From the NCBI GenBank assembly GCA_033961575.1, contig CM066734.1, positions 86,698,501-86,762,500 of the forward strand: a stretch of DNA of 64,000 nt, written 5' to 3'. Source of the DNA: Aselliscus stoliczkanus (lineage: Eukaryota; Chordata; Mammalia; Chiroptera; Hipposideridae). The position numbers and the translations under genes are program-made. Within the stretch, counting starts at the first letter, position 1; each line of letters opens with the position of its first letter. The notes below the pieces were generated by a model. The model did not search any database and had not been told where the DNA came from. It saw only the letters and a program-made list of their open reading frames with translations. Shown in pieces: positions 1-11,996 of the stretch.

Positions 1-372
1 ATGAAGTTTCTCTTCCAGTTCACTTAGTAAGAGATCCAATGAAGTCTCCTGCTAAGTTCAGAACCTTTCCTCACAAATCCACCTCATCAAAATTCTCAGG
101 GATTTCTTTTCGTTCCAAGCCAATATAACTAAATAATTCTTACTAAGTTATTAATGACTGGTGGTAAGTTATCTTTTCAAAAAAATAAATTAAATTTTAG
201 TGTAGATTTTCAAAACTTTTTTTAAAGATATTATACTAATGGCAGAAATATTCAAGGTAAACTAACAAATCTGTAGAGGAATGATTTCAGGTGGAAACTG
301 ATCAATGTCCCTTGAATCTATATAAGAATTACTAACAATTGCATACTAATTATTTTTTTTAAATTAGGGAGC
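1..372. other. No recognised feature, AT-rich flank
   Basis: AT-rich sequence with short poly-T and poly-A runs. I see no repeat family, coding frame or structured motif. It ends where the old LTR begins. Confidence 0.5.
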
Positions 373-1160
373 TGTGATAATATAGTAAGAAATATATATT
401 TGATCTATATCCCTGATTCCTGGCACAGAGCTCCTGAAAACCTTGTAATTTCCTGAGTGGAAGGGATAAGAAGAGCATCTGTTATTCACAATGAACCCCT
501 TTCAACCATACTTGAGTTTATGCTAATGAGTTAACTTTTGGTGAACGCTTATATAGCTTCAGAATGGGAGCTGGTTACCAGAGGAACCAACTATGTGATT
601 AGAGGGTTGTAACTTTCAGCCCTACCCCTAGACCTCTGGAGAGGGGAGAGGTGCTGGAGATTGAGTTAATCACCAATGGCCAATGATTTAATCATTCATG
701 CCTATGTAATGAAACCTCCATAAAACCCCTGAACAACAGGGTTCAGAAAGCTTCCAAGTTGGTAAACATATTCATATACTGGGAGAGTGATGCACCCCAG
801 TCTCCATAGGCACAGAAGCTCTATGAATCTTTTCATCTGGCTGTTCATCTATATCCTTTATACCTTTATAATAAACCAGTGACAGTAAGTAAAGTGTTTC
901 CTTGAGTTCTATGAGCCATTATAGCAAATCTGAGGAGAGAGTCATGGAAATCCCCGATTTGTAGAACAAAAACCAAGGGACCCACTACTTGTGACTAGAA
1001 GCAGTTTTGTGTGACTGAGCCCTTAACTATGGGGTCAGTGCTAACTCCAGTAGTTAGTATCAGAATCAAATTCAATTGTAGGACACCCAGCTGGTGTACA
1101 CAGAGAACTGGAGAAATGCACGGTGTGAAAAACCCACACATTTGGTGTCAGAAGGGTGGT
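373..1160 (+). repeat. Ancient mammalian LTR-like repeat, family not assigned
   Basis: The block begins TGTGATAATATAG and contains a TATA-like segment near 550. It then has the conserved-feeling phrases ACCAATGGCCAATGATTTAA (676-695) and CTCCATAAAACCCCTGAA (716-733), and TTATAATAAACCAGTGA (866-882), which holds an AATAAA-like polyadenylation signal. It ends near TTTGGTGTCAGAAGGG. I recognise the pattern as a repeat present across placental mammals, probably an ERVL-class LTR, but I do not assign a family name. No internal retroviral genes flank it, so it is a solo element. Confidence 0.6.
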
Positions 1161-2144
1161 AAATAAAAAGCAGATCCATCATAGGAGCTATAATGTATTT
1201 GAACTTTTTTATTCCTAATGACCAATTTCCAGGAAGCCCATTATTCTACAAGGAGCAATAGATGAAGTTGGGAAAGGGAGGCAAGACTGTTACTCATATG
1301 GCTCCCCTGGTACCATTAGGATCTCATTTGCACTTGAATTATGGATCAAACCCAAACTGTTTCTCTTCACTGCTTTCTACTGAGAATCTTTCAATTAAAG
1401 AGTAAAGAGATATTTCAAGGGGGACATCAAGAAAGAATGACATGCTGCTATTATTTCCATTCAGCCAATTAAAGACCTCTTTGCACATACAAGTAGTCTT
1501 TTTCAAAGAACTACCAAATCATTCAAGGCTGTATGATTTATTATGGTTCCCACCTAGTGGTCAGGTCTTTCACAAATAGCCTGGGAGGGAAGCAGGAGTT
1601 TCACAACAATTACAAGAATTCTCTCGTCTCCCACTTTATTCTCCTCCTGGAAGGGTGATGTGCTGCTGGGTCCCACCAAACCTGCCTACCCCAGATTGTT
1701 CACTCCTTGGCCTGCTCATTGTACGCCATGCTCACTGGCAGCCAGAAAGGAATACACCCAGGCAGGATTCTGCAAAGCCAGTTACTTGCCTAGTTTTGCC
1801 CAATCTAAACATCACTGGCAGGGAAGTAGGGACTACCCTGTACAGATATTTTCGTGGTAGAAAGGTCAGCAGTTTTTATCCCATTCTGAAAGTCCTTATC
1901 CTTGAAAAGCTATTTTTTAAATTCTATAATAAAATATTTATGAAGACAGATTCATATGAATTAATAAAAATTTCAATATTAGAAGTCATCCTATGTTTGG
2001 AACTACAGAGTAGCCTACAATCACCCTTTAGGATCTACTGTGAGCCAGTAAAGTATGTTGTTCACCATAGGAATGCTCCCCTGTCCCTACCTGTGAGCTA
2101 GAAGGGCATATCACCAAGCTTCATAATAACTATCTTTTCTTACT
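1161..2144. other. Unique-looking sequence, no gene
   Basis: No repeat family recognised. A 148-codon open frame at 1655-2101 (+) has no recognisable domain, no conserved motif and a second overlapping frame. I treat it as chance. Confidence 0.5.
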
Positions 2145-2275
2145 GTTTACAAAATGCTTTCACCTGTATGATCTTGTTTGATTTTCATTCACAGTATGAG
2201 ATGTACAAAGAATATGTCCATTTCACAAATGAGAAACTGAGTCTTGAAGAAAAAAAGAAGTTGGCCCAAGAAAAT
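2145..2275 (-). repeat. MIR SINE fragment
   Basis: On the minus strand this carries the MIR core. The plus strand shows CATTTCACAAATGAGAAACT followed by a GTCTTGAAG and TTGGCCCAAG arrangement, as in antisense MIR (gatgaggaaactgag then cttgcccaag). Diverged, no target duplication visible. Confidence 0.6.
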
Positions 2276-3964
2276 GCAGCTATGTTCCACGCCTGTTCCA
2301 TGGATACTGACTCATTCTCTCAGTAATTTGACTTCATACTGACTGTATTTTTGTGCTAAGACTTCCCTTTATCTCTTTCAATCAGTACTCACAGACTCCT
2401 CAAATCTTTATTTGTATTTACTCCCTTTTCTTGTTCTCTCATCTGAAAACTAACTGCCTTGTGCCTAGCAGGGACCATGCCAGGGTCATCCCAGTCCCTG
2501 CCTCAGTGACTTGAAGACTCCTGAATCCTCAACACTGAGTATCTGGGTCCTTTTTATGTGCTTCCATCTGAACCCATGCTCCTTGTGCCTCCTCACTACC
2601 TTGGAAGTCACCCTATAGCACCCCACTATCTGTACCTTTTTCCACTCTGACATAGTGATCCGCTTGATTCCTTTAAACTCAGACTCAGAATATGATCACA
2701 GAAGTTTCAGGATACCCATAAGAAGGCACAGGATTATTTGTGGAAAGATCCACTAGGTTATTGAACCCTGGGGGTGTGGACCCCATTCTTCTTCAAACAC
2801 CAACTCTTTCCACACAATAGCCCCTTTCCCACATAACATACAGCCACCCACATCTTCCACCACTTGAGTCTTTGGATCAACAATCTGATAATCTCAAAAT
2901 CAGTTATGATCTGCCTGAAATATATGCTGATTATTTGACCACCAGTGATCCTTTCTACCCCTGAGCGCTAATAAAACTGATATTCTGAGTAAGAGACAAG
3001 CCAGATGGCCTCTGAATCCTCTCCCATTTGCAACCAGTTTAAATTCGTTTACTACTGTGAAAGCTGGAAAAGGGAAAGAAAACACGCTAAGAATGAGACT
3101 TGCCTAGAATTAATGTTTGCAGATTTGGTGCTATTTTTGTCACAGAATTAGCATACATTCTTCCTTGTCCAAATAGCTTTCTCTTTCTCCTCTCTGTCCT
3201 CTTCCAGAACTCCCAGTATCAGCTGGAATGTAGGACAGAATTTCCCATAACACACAGACATCACCCATCTGTCTCTAATTTCACAAAACAACAAACTGAA
3301 ATGGCCCTCCAAGCCAAAAAGTCTATTTAAGTTTTCTATCTAACATACCACTTAGGACAGTGGATTTTCTTTTCCTTCAGTATGAATCAGGCATTTAAGG
3401 TAGGTAGACTTGAAAAAGGCAAGAGCAGACCCCAGGTATCTCATTGCTATGCTGTTGATGAGAATTTACATGAAGCTGGACCACTCAGAACCAGTCAAAT
3501 CTCTATGAGGAATGAGTTTGGCATGCTTTTGACATTGTAGAAGTTACTACATTTCTCCTGCAAAATGTAAACGGAAAGACCCCATCTGAAACCTAGAGCA
3601 CCCCTCTCCGCAGGAGCAGGGTGCATTGAATGAGTCACTCACTGCTGAGTCTTACTTTGTGATGGCAGTCAATGACCTTGTATCTCAGGACATGGACTTT
3701 GTGGTGAAAGTCAGCATCTTGGAAACAAAAGGATTTCCAGAGTCTCTTATTTAGAGTTCTCTTCTACATAGCAGTGTGCTTTTTTGTGCATAGATCACTC
3801 CAAAATATCAGCAGTGAGAACAAGATAGCATTTTCAAGTGCTTCCCATTTGATTAGATTACTCCTCTGCGAGAATGACTTCTGACAAAAGAAATTGAATA
3901 AAATTCAAGGAATGGTACACAGAATTAGTGATTCCCGTAGAAGAAGCATGATGCCCTAAAATAG
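2276..3964. other. Unique-looking sequence, no gene
   Basis: About 1.7 kb without a recognisable repeat. Short frames at 2900-3085 (-) and 3100-3330 (+) show no domain. No splice-flanked exon could be recognised. Confidence 0.5.
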
Positions 3965-4105
3965 AGAAGTCCAGAAGTCTTTCTGGACTTGAAATCAGAA
4001 ATCCTGAGCTTTAATCCTGGGTTTCCTTCCCTTGAGGAAAGCTGAGCCTTAGCTTCACCAACTACAAAAATAGGACAAGTCAGCAGAGTCCTTAGAGGAG
4101 GTAGC
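3965..4105 (+). repeat. MIR SINE fragment
   Basis: Plus-strand MIR order: an AATCCTGGG-type segment near 4013, then AGCCTTAGCTTCACCAACTA followed by CAAAAATAGGACAAG. The last parts correspond to the MIR 'cctcagtttcctcatctgtaaaatgg' stretch. Strongly diverged. Confidence 0.45.
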
Positions 4106-4779
4106 ATTACAAGTACTTAAAGAACACAATTAAGATATAGCACTTGATAAAAACAGAACCCAATTAAAAGTTAAGGAAAGTTACACTTGACTTCAGGTGG
4201 CCAACTATCTAAGTTTGGGCTACCCCAAAGGGACAGCTGAGACAAGGAGTTGAGTGTAGGTGTCCTATTGGGCAAGTGATCTCAGCAAGCAGCAGAGAGG
4301 GACTGGGGGCATCAACACAAAGGTTCATAATCAAGGTCAGTAGTGTGAGCAGCTGGGCTCAAATCCACCAGGATTCCTGAGAAGGGTACAGAATGCCTCC
4401 CAGAATGGGCCACCTGAAAGATAGCAGAGCACTTTCTCCACCTGTTCCTGTCCCCATTGGCTTAAGTTTGGCCCCAGGGGCACTGATTCTAGCAAGCTCC
4501 TGCTGCAGCTGGAGAAGGGCCTGGGCCAGAATGAGGGGAAAGTCAAGTTGAGCGCTTGTGATGGGATCCCAGCAGACTGCAGTGAATATGGGCGCCTATG
4601 AAGTCAGCTACCACAGCTGAGGCTAAAATCGGGAGGGGCTGTGTGGCCACCAACCTAAGACTCTCTCACGGTGTCGCCTTGCCTATTTGATATTCAGGGG
4701 TAATGAACACTACCTGAACATCACGTTCTTATTATAAACTCTAAGGCCTGGGATGAATTTCCCCTTGAAGAATCATGTC
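4106..4779. other. Unique-looking sequence, no gene
   Basis: No recognisable repeat or coding potential. A 69-codon antisense frame (4337-4546) has no recognisable domain. Confidence 0.45.
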
Positions 4780-5185
4780 CCTTCACTCCCAGGCCTTTGC
4801 ACATGATACCCTTGATGTTTAGAATACTCCCTCTGCCCACTCTTTCCCACCCCTGCTTTGCTATCTGAACTCAGGTTAAAAATTATGTGCTCCAAGCTTT
4901 CCCTGATTCCTAGCAGAGGTCGGTTGCTCAAGCTATTATGCACCGAAAGAATACCGTATGGCTTGTTTGTGCTATTTGTCAAATTTTATAGTATTTTTTT
5001 AAAAATCTGTTCCTCTAGTCAAGTATGTGTGTGTGCACACGCACACACACACATCCCATTCAATCTGTCCTGACTGTGAGGTCAAGAAACTTGCTCTTTT
5101 ATTAACAAATTATATTCCCCAAAACTAGCATAGTACCTGGCATAAAAATTAATAAATAAATTTCTGTAAAATGGACTGAGTGAAT
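4780..5185 (+). repeat. L2 LINE 3' end fragment
   Basis: Contains the L2 signature phrases CAGGCCTTTGCACATGATAC (4791-4810), a CTTTCCCTGATTCC segment and, at the end, AGTACCTGGCATAAAAATTA followed by AATAAATAAATTTCTGTAAA. These match the L2 3' terminus (gcctggcacatagtaggtgctcaataaa). A short CA/TG tract at 5027-5053 lies inside it. Confidence 0.75.
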
Positions 5186-6069
5186 TAATGAATAAATGCA
5201 TCAATGAGGGAGGTAAAAACATCTGTCATCTCTCAAATATGCCTGAAAGTCTGCTTGTCTCAGGAGGACCTAGTACAATCTCCCTGTTGAATTGCCTCCA
5301 GAGTGATTATTCCAGAATTTTCTCCCTAGAATCTCTTGCCTGGTTCTTTCTGGGAAGAAAACAGTGCAAGTCACTTGCTGCAGAGCTGTCCTTCGGATGT
5401 CTGTCATCTGCATCTCTGCACTATTCCCAGCGGGCCATGCCCCAAGGGTCATTTTGCTTATTTGTTTTGTAGGGAGCACACAGATGGGTAGACAGCACTG
5501 TTAGTTTAATCCTGGCCTTTCAGTTTCTTTCCTTTGCTTCTGTCAATAACCCTCTCTTGTTACTATAAGCAGAGGTGATCTCTGCCTCTCTGCCTCTCAT
5601 TCCTCTTTAGCTCATCACTGAAAGGATGAGTGCTGTCCAAGAGCAGAGACAAGAGGCCAATGGGAACCATCCGTCAGCAAACTGCACTCTTCCCACAACA
5701 AGGAGCCAAGAAAAACATCCCCTGGGGTGCGGTCAGGGCCTCTCCAACTCAACCCACAAGACAAGACGACAACAGAACCTCCTAGGAGTCAGATAGTCTC
5801 CGCATCAGTGCAGGGAGGAACAGCAGTACAGTGTCAGGAGACTGCAGCAGATGACAGGCCACTGTGCCCCAATCAATGGAGGCAATGCTAATGGGAGATC
5901 TCTAAGTGGGCTCCAGAGGGCGCCAAGTCTGCACAGGTAAGCAGACCTGAATTCAGGTGCACAACTGACACCTGGAGGAGTAACATGGGCCCAAATCGTG
6001 GAGTGACAGACATGTGATAAGCATCAGATTGCTGCTGAGAGTTCTTCACTCACATCATGCTACTAATCA
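5186..6069. other. Unique-looking sequence, no gene
   Basis: No recognised repeat family. A 94-codon frame at 5188-5472 (+) and the opposite-strand frame at 5270-5479 are mutual shadows without domain content. Confidence 0.45.
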
Positions 6070-6355
6070 TCTCCTCAGTTCCACTGTCTATTCTCCCTGG
6101 AAGGCTCTTCCCCACTCTCTACCTGCTCCTCTTACCTTGTCATCTGTGCCTGTCTTCTAGGAAGCCTTCGCTGACCTGTGCTTCCTGTCACTGTACTCAC
6201 CACATTGCCTGACTCTCCACCACCCTCCAAGTACCTCAAGAAAGGAGCCTTCTTATTTGTTTTTATATCATCCAGGGACCAAGCCAGTACCTTGCCTAGA
6301 GTAGGAGCCTCAGTAAAAAATAAATAAATAAATAAATTGAATGAATGAATGCATT
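6070..6355 (+). repeat. L2 LINE 3' end fragment
   Basis: Ends in the L2 terminal pattern: a CCAGTACCTTGCCTAGAGTA segment followed by AATAAATAAATAAATTGAAT and GAATGAATG. Upstream GGAAGCCTTCGCTGACC corresponds to the L2 'ggaagccttccctgac' stretch. The tail has degenerated into a short AAAT/GAAT microsatellite (6316-6352). Confidence 0.7.
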
Positions 6356-6849
6356 TACAAGAATTGCTTGAGACTAAATAGATCTTCAAGATAAGGCAGA
6401 AGCTGTTTATCAGAACAGGCACAAAACCAGACCTACACCATTAATGGACATATGAAAGTGAGTCCCAAAGTCCTGGGCAATTGCTCTTTATAACTCTACT
6501 ACTAGAAGTCAAGATTGGTCTAAAGTTTTGAGATGAAACTGAGTTTATAGATGAAAGCTCCATAGCCTCATCCCTGGGTGGCAAAGACAGAAGCCAGGCA
6601 GACTGACAGTGTTTGCAGTGGGCTAATGCTTTCCTTCCCCTAGCTTGGCAAGGGTTGGGGAAAATCTGGAAGTGACAGATGGATGAGGAAAGTGAAGTGG
6701 CATTTGTTATTGGGAGTAAAATCAGTATAAATATAATTGACCTGATGAAATCTCTCCAACCTGTTATTTTTCCTTCCCCACTCAATGTGTTCCAGCCGCC
6801 TCGGCCTTCTTTCACTTTGTAGAATATGCCAAGTTCTTTCCTGCTTCAA

Positions 6850-6984
6850 ATCCCTGGGACATAGTATTTCTCTGCCTTACATATTCTTCTACCCATACTT
6901 TGAAAGATAAACTCCTTCCCCTCTGTAGGTTTTAGCTTAAATGTTAATCTTCAGTGAAGCTTTTGTTGGCCACCTTATTATAGC
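6850..6984 (+). repeat. L2 LINE fragment, 5' part, split by an LTR
   Basis: TTTAGCTTAAATGTTAATCT and a following CAGTGAAGCTTTTGTTGG match the L2 stretch 'agctcaaatgtcac...gaggccttccctgac' in diverged form. The match stops at the MLT1 LTR and appears to resume at 7330. Confidence 0.5.
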
Positions 6985-7320
6985 CTGTTTTAGTCTGTTT
7001 GGGTTGCTACATCAAAGTACCATAGATGGGAAGGCTTATAACAACAACAACAAAATTATTTCTCACAGATCTAGAGGTTGGGAAGTTCCACATCAAGGCA
7101 CTGGCAAATTCAGTGTCTGGTGAAGGTCCAGTTCCTGGGTCACAGATGGCTGTTTTCTCACAGTGTCCTCACATGGTGGAAGGGAACACACTGGAGTCTT
7201 TTTTATGAGGGCACTAATCCCATTCATGAGGGCTCCACCTTCATAACCTAATTCCCTCCCAAAGGCACCACTGCCAAATACCATCACTTTGGGGGAAGAC
7301 ATTCAGTCTATAGTGCAGCC
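6985..7320 (-). mobile_element. MLT1-type MaLR LTR, antisense, nested in L2
   Basis: The plus strand reads as a reverse-complemented MLT1: TTAGTCTGTTTGGGTTGCTA (6990-7009), TTATTTCTCACAGATCTAGA (7056-7075), CAGTGTCCTCACATGGTGGA (7160-7179), CACTAATCCCATTCATGAGG and CAGTCTATAGTGCA at the end. A solo LTR with no internal region. It interrupts an older L2, so it inserted after that L2. Confidence 0.85.
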
Positions 7321-7329
7321 CATGAATCG

Positions 7330-7544
7330 CAACCTCTTCTTTTTTGCTTTCATTATATTTATACAATTTGCAATGACCATTTATTGATCTATTTACTAGT
7401 GATGTTTGGGATGGGAATGATCTCCCCAACCCCTGGAACATAATTTCATAAGGACAGGGGCCTCACCTAGCTGGTTCACTGTTTTATCTTTAGCATCTAA
7501 CATATTACCTGGCTCCTAGTAAAAGGTAATTGTTGTCAGTCCCA
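7330..7544 (+). repeat. L2 LINE fragment, 3' part
   Basis: AGGACAGGGGCCTCACCTAG and TTAGCATCTAACATATTACC followed by TGGCTCCTAGTAAAAGG resemble the L2 end ('gagggcaggga...cagtgcctggcacatagtagg'). Probably the continuation of the fragment at 6850-6984. Confidence 0.55.
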
Positions 7545-8137
7545 TTGTTGCTGAGTTATTGTCAAAAGAATATCTCCATCATATGTAAAACTGAACTAAT
7601 GTATTAAATTATGAGCCCAGATATGAGCTTCTCCATTCTTCCACAAACTTTGTGTACCTTATATCAGAAAGCATTTATCAATACTTGCAGAGCCATGTCA
7701 GCATTCGGTAATGTATATTAAAGGATGCCAGTTAGGTCCGAGTTAGCCTTGTGAATAAATTCCTCCTGATAAAAGAGAGATTTCATGATTAAGGTGTTTA
7801 GAAATAATCAAGAGAGGGTTAAAAATAAAACTGGTGGAGGCAGAGCAGACCAAAGAATAGCTACTGGCACGCCTCCCAAAATGATGTCCCAGATTATGAT
7901 TTCACCAGAAAAAAAATAACTGCTTGCCAAGCTATATAAAAAAGATGCATTCTGGGAAAACTTAGAAATTAAACATTGATAGGCCTATAGAGTGTAACTT
8001 CTCTCAACAACCTAGAAATTTCCCAGAACCCATTTATCCTGACCATCTGAGTGTTCCCTAGTCTGATTTTCCATCATCATGGTGACATGGCATTATCAGC
8101 AGTCTGGTCTTCATTACCCAAACAGGCCTACTCACTA
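7545..8137. other. Unique-looking sequence, no gene
   Basis: AT-rich, no repeat family or coding frame recognised. Confidence 0.45.
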
Positions 8138-8220
8138 AAGAAGGAGAAGGAAGAGGAGGGGATGAGGAGGAGGGCGGGGGAGGGATGAGGAGGAGGAGGA
8201 GAAGAAGAAGAAAAAGAAGC
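8138..8220 (+). repeat. GA-rich purine tract
   Basis: A purine-only strand of roughly 80 bases made of imperfect GAG, GGA, AGG and GAA triplets. It starts at AAAGAAGGAGAAGGAAGAGG and ends in AAAAAGAAG. Low-complexity, able in principle to form triplex-type structure. Confidence 0.8.
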
Positions 8221-8754
8221 TGCCCTAAGGAGATAGAAAATAAACTCTCCTGGTTTTCAAAGACTTTAAGAAGTCTCTGCTCAAGCCCTTGGCAATTTAA
8301 ACTTTAGTTTAGGGTTTTTTTTGCTTGTTTTTTTTTTTCATGTTTGTCTCATTACAGCAGTCAAACCGTGTCTCACCTCCTCTAAGCTAGATTTCAAAAC
8401 TGAGTTATAAATAAAATGTTCCTTCCTACATGGAATGCTAACCTCTTTGTCTTCATCTTTTGAAAGCTTGAAAATGAACACCACATTAAAACTCAGAGAA
8501 GAAACTTTCTTAGTCAACCCTGTATTCAGCCCCTCTTAACCTGCAAAGTTCAGTCCAGGCCCTGCCACCCTCAGAAGTCTGCCAATACTCCAGCCCACAG
8601 TGATCATCCTGAACTCCCTTAGCTGAGCCCATGCAGCTCAATGTTATTGTTTTCCAATTGTATAAGGTAAAGGAGGAACAAAATAAGAGGCAGTGGGCTG
8701 TAGTAGGAAAAGCAGGACAGAAAAGATCCTGAATCATACCAAGAACTATGTTTT
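8221..8754. other. Unique-looking sequence, no gene
   Basis: Contains a T-rich run near 8320-8340. No recognised repeat or gene. Confidence 0.45.
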
Positions 8755-8900
8755 GCACATTATATAGGCAATCTCACTTAATCCTCACCACAACCCTGTA
8801 AGAAGGAATTATTCTTCACCTTTTTCCAAATGAGGAAACTGAGGTTTATGAGAGACTAAGAAAACATCAAGTCAGGATTCAAACCTGGTCTCTAACTACA
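8755..8900 (-). repeat. MIR SINE fragment
   Basis: Antisense MIR, well preserved: AATCCTCACCACAACCCTGT (8780-8799), then AAATGAGGAAACTGAGG (8827-8843), then CAGGATTCAAACCTGG (8874-8889). All three core phrases are in the right order and spacing. Confidence 0.85.
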
Positions 8901-9736
8901 CAACTCATAGTCTTTCCTCTCCATTGTAGAATCAGTTTTATCTCCTCTTCCACTTCACCCCTAAGCACAAATCAGAAAAGAAATCAGACCAGGAAGATGA
9001 AGGATATGAAAACCATGGCATGTTTCAAGGAAAAGCATCATATCAGGCATCTATTAGGTGTAAAGCAGAGCACTCAGGGTTTTAGAGAAGGGAAAGGAGA
9101 GGTTACAGTATGGTGGAAGAAAAAGCTATTTATACAGCATTGGGCATTGGTAGAGATGCCCCTGACAATGCAACATAGAGGTATAATATTCAGAAGCAAG
9201 GAAATAATCAAGCCTCTGCAGACACTACAGATCAAACCATATCTGCAGTGTTTATTGCAGTTTTAGTCATCAGAGGACTAAATATGTGCTGTGGAATCCA
9301 CAAGAAGAATACAAGGATATTCAGTCAGGAAAAGAAAAACCTTTAAGGAATCATGGTTAAATCTTCAAATACCTAAATGGCTATCGTTTATGAACAAGAT
9401 ACTTGGAAAATTTCTATGCAACTCTAGGAAACAAAAATAAAACTGAAGAATTCATGCTACAGGAAAGCTCATTTCTGCTTTTTCTATACAGAAGAATTCT
9501 GACAGTTCAAATTACCCAAAAGTGAAACAAACCACCTCTGGACATTGGCAGTTCCCACTGTTGACAGGTTCACACAGGTTCACACAGCCTGGAAGACTAT
9601 TTATTAAATATATGGTAGAGGAAATTCATGTATAGGGAATTAAGAATGGGATAATAAAGCCCTCTAAGTTCCCATTCAACAGTGATTCTGTGATAAATTG
9701 CACTTAATAGAACTTGCTCTCATTGCAATGAAATTT
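8901..9736. other. Unique-looking sequence, no gene
   Basis: No repeat family recognised. A small direct duplication, CAGGTTCACA twice near 9568-9590, is present. An 89-codon frame (8997-9266, +) has no domain. Confidence 0.45.
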
Positions 9737-9795
9737 GTATTAGTTTCTTCTGTTGCTGCCATAACATGAACTTTGTGGCTTAAAACAATACAAAT
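9737..9795 (-). mobile_element. MLT1-type LTR, antisense, first half (split by L1-A)
   Basis: TGTATTAGTTTCTTCTGTTG and GTGGCTTAAAACAATACAAA are the reverse complement of the MLT1 3' end. The LTR stops at AATACAAAT (9787-9795). The same 9 bases recur at 15110-15118, where the MLT1 match continues without loss with TTATCATCTTACC. The interruption is therefore a clean L1 insertion. Confidence 0.85.
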
Positions 9796-9829
9796 AGGAT
9801 TTTTTTTAAAAGCTCCAGAGATTCAAGAT

Positions 9830-11405
9830 GGCAGAGTAGATAAACACTGTGCCTGTGTCCTTCCATGAATGCATTAAAATTACAACTAAATTATAGAACA
9901 ATCAACCTGGAGAACCATCTGAATTCTAGCCAAACAGGAGTCCTATGACTAAAAATATACAGAAGAAGCTACACTGAGGCTGGTAGGGGGGGCAGACACA
10001 CTGAATGGGGCCCATATCTCCATGTAGCAGTTGAGAATCAGTAGGGATTCCCCGCCCCCCAGAGAAGCAAGGGACCCCAGCCACCCCCACCAGGCTCCCC
10101 ATCCCAGAGTACTGGTGCTAGAAAGAACCCCCACCACATCTGGTTGTGAAAAAAAATTGGGAATTCTGACCATTCGAGTGGGATGGATGGCTGAAGGAAA
10201 ACCAGCTCTTAAAGAGCCTATGCACAGACTCACTTGATTGCAGGCACCCATCTTGGTCTCCAGCAGAGGGATAGTGACTTGGGAAGCATCATACAGGAAA
10301 CAGACTGAGGTGTATGGCTCCAGGAGGAGGACTGGTGGAGAGTCAGCATTTTCCCTGTGTGGAGTCCTTCTCCCATGCAGCCAGAGGCAGAAGCCATATT
10401 TCCTGTGTTGAGCCCGCCCCCACCATAGACGATCTGAATCTGATTGGCCTGGTGAGCTCTGCTGATCCACCCTCCTGACTCACTGGGACACTACCCCACT
10501 CAACTCCCCCAACGCCAGAGGGACTTTCTCCATGAGCAGCCAGTCCCACCGAAATTACACTCTTTCTTAGAAAACTATCAGAGTCTGGAAGGCCCATGGT
10601 GAGTGGCAACTGGCCTCAGTGTGCTCTGAGACTTTTGCTGAGTAGCTCCAGGCTCAGCACTGGCACCAAACCAGAGTCTACATTAACCTGGTGACCACAA
10701 CTCTTCCCACTCTAGTGACTCCCTGAGACCTGCCTCACCCAACTTGCATACCACATGAGGCTCTATCAGCGGCTGAACCTTAAGGGAGCAGACTTTGGGG
10801 TGTCCTGGCTTTTTGTGAAGCTGCCCTGAGCCTGGTATTGGTGGCAGACATACTACCGAGTATGTCATAGTGTGGCCTCTCCCACACACCTCCAGGTTTA
10901 GCACAGGCAGCAAACAACCATGATTATTTGTAGTTCCTACCAGGTAGCCTCCAACCAACCACAGGCAGTGGATGGTCTCAGCCTGCACCAGAGTACCTCC
11001 CAAAAGGCCTCAGAACCAACATACTTGGGGCAGAATACCACCCAATTAGCCCCACAAGTGGCGCACACAAAGGGTGGCCTCAACAGGCTCCAGAGCGCAC
11101 TGGGGAAAATCCCACTTAGTAGAGTAAGCCCCCTGTGCAACAGCCTGTATGCTGTGGACATGGCCAAACCCCACAGCTAGTCAGCCTAAGGGTCATTCTC
11201 ACCACTGATCTTCCAATAGCAATCAAGATTCAATTATAACAGGAGGGCACACACAACTCATTTAAGAGATACTCCCGGAGCACCCAGCACAAGTGATCAG
11301 GGAGACTGTGCCACTTAGCCCCACAGGGCACCTACTACAAAAGCCCACCCAGCCAAGACTGGGAGATGTAGACGATCTACCTAACACAGAAACAAACACA
11401 GAGAG
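9830..11405 (+). other. L1-A 5' UTR-like region
   Basis: About 1.6 kb upstream of ORF1, richer in GC than its surroundings, and alignable by eye to 20230-21680 (L1-B) and 41345-42870 (L1-C). Shared landmarks are AATTACAACTAAA near the start and CACATGGAGCACCC-like and GGAGACTGTGCCACT segments near the end. In full L1s this region holds the internal promoter. The long antisense frame at 9949-10470 lies here and is a chance product of composition. Confidence 0.7.
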
Positions 11406-11943
11406 GCAGTCAAAATGAGGAAACAAAAAATTGAGGATAGTTTAAGAGACCTCTGGGGCAACATCAAGTGTAACAGCATTCACATCATAGGGGTACCAGA
11501 AGGAGAATAGAGAAAACAAGAGATTCAGAACCTAGTTGAAGAAATAAAGACTGAAATCTTTCCTAACCTAATGAACAAAATAGACATACAAGTCTAGAAA
11601 GCACAGAGTCCCAAACAAGATGAACCCAAACAGCCCCAAACCAAGACACATTATAATTAGCATAGCAAAGGTAAAAAACAAAGAGAGAATCTTAAAAGCA
11701 GCAAGAGAAAGGCAACTAGTAACTTATAAAGGAGCTCCCATAAGATTGTCAGCTGAATTGTCAACAGAAACTTTGCAGGACAGAAGGGATTGTCAGAAAA
11801 TATTAAACTTGATGAAAACCAAGGACCTACAATCAAGACTACTCTACCTAGCAAGGCTATCATTTAAATTCGATGGACAGATAAAGAGCTTCCAAGACAA
11901 GAAAAAGCTAAAGGAGTTCATTATCACCAAAGCAGTATTATAA
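11406..11943 (+). pseudogene. L1 ORF1 remnant in L1-A
   Basis: The open part (11620-11943) encodes the C-terminal domain of L1 ORF1p, the RNA-binding chaperone of the L1 particle. Visible motifs are RHIIISIAKVKNKERILKAA, then ARERQLVTYKGAPIRLSAEL, then STETLQDRR. Upstream there are in-frame TAG stops (near 11508 and 11596). Relative to L1-B, most of the coiled-coil region is missing: about 330 bases are absent near 11420-11430. It cannot encode a full ORF1p (usual length roughly 300-350 residues). Confidence 0.9.
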
Positions 11944-11996
11944 GGAATATTAGAGGGACTTTTTTAAAACAGAAAAAAAATCAAAATTATAAATAA

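Noticed and set aside
373..1160. Endogenous virus coding remnants near the LTR-like repeats
   Set aside because: I looked for gag, protease, reverse transcriptase or env motifs beside each LTR-like block and saw none. All appear to be solo LTRs.
1655..2101. 148-codon open frame
   Set aside because: No domain, no conserved motif, a competing overlapping frame, and it lies in unremarkable AT-rich DNA. A frame of this length is expected by chance in 64 kb.
9949..10470. 173-codon antisense frame
   Set aside because: It lies wholly inside the GC-rich L1-A 5' UTR, and equivalent positions in L1-B and L1-C do not keep it open.
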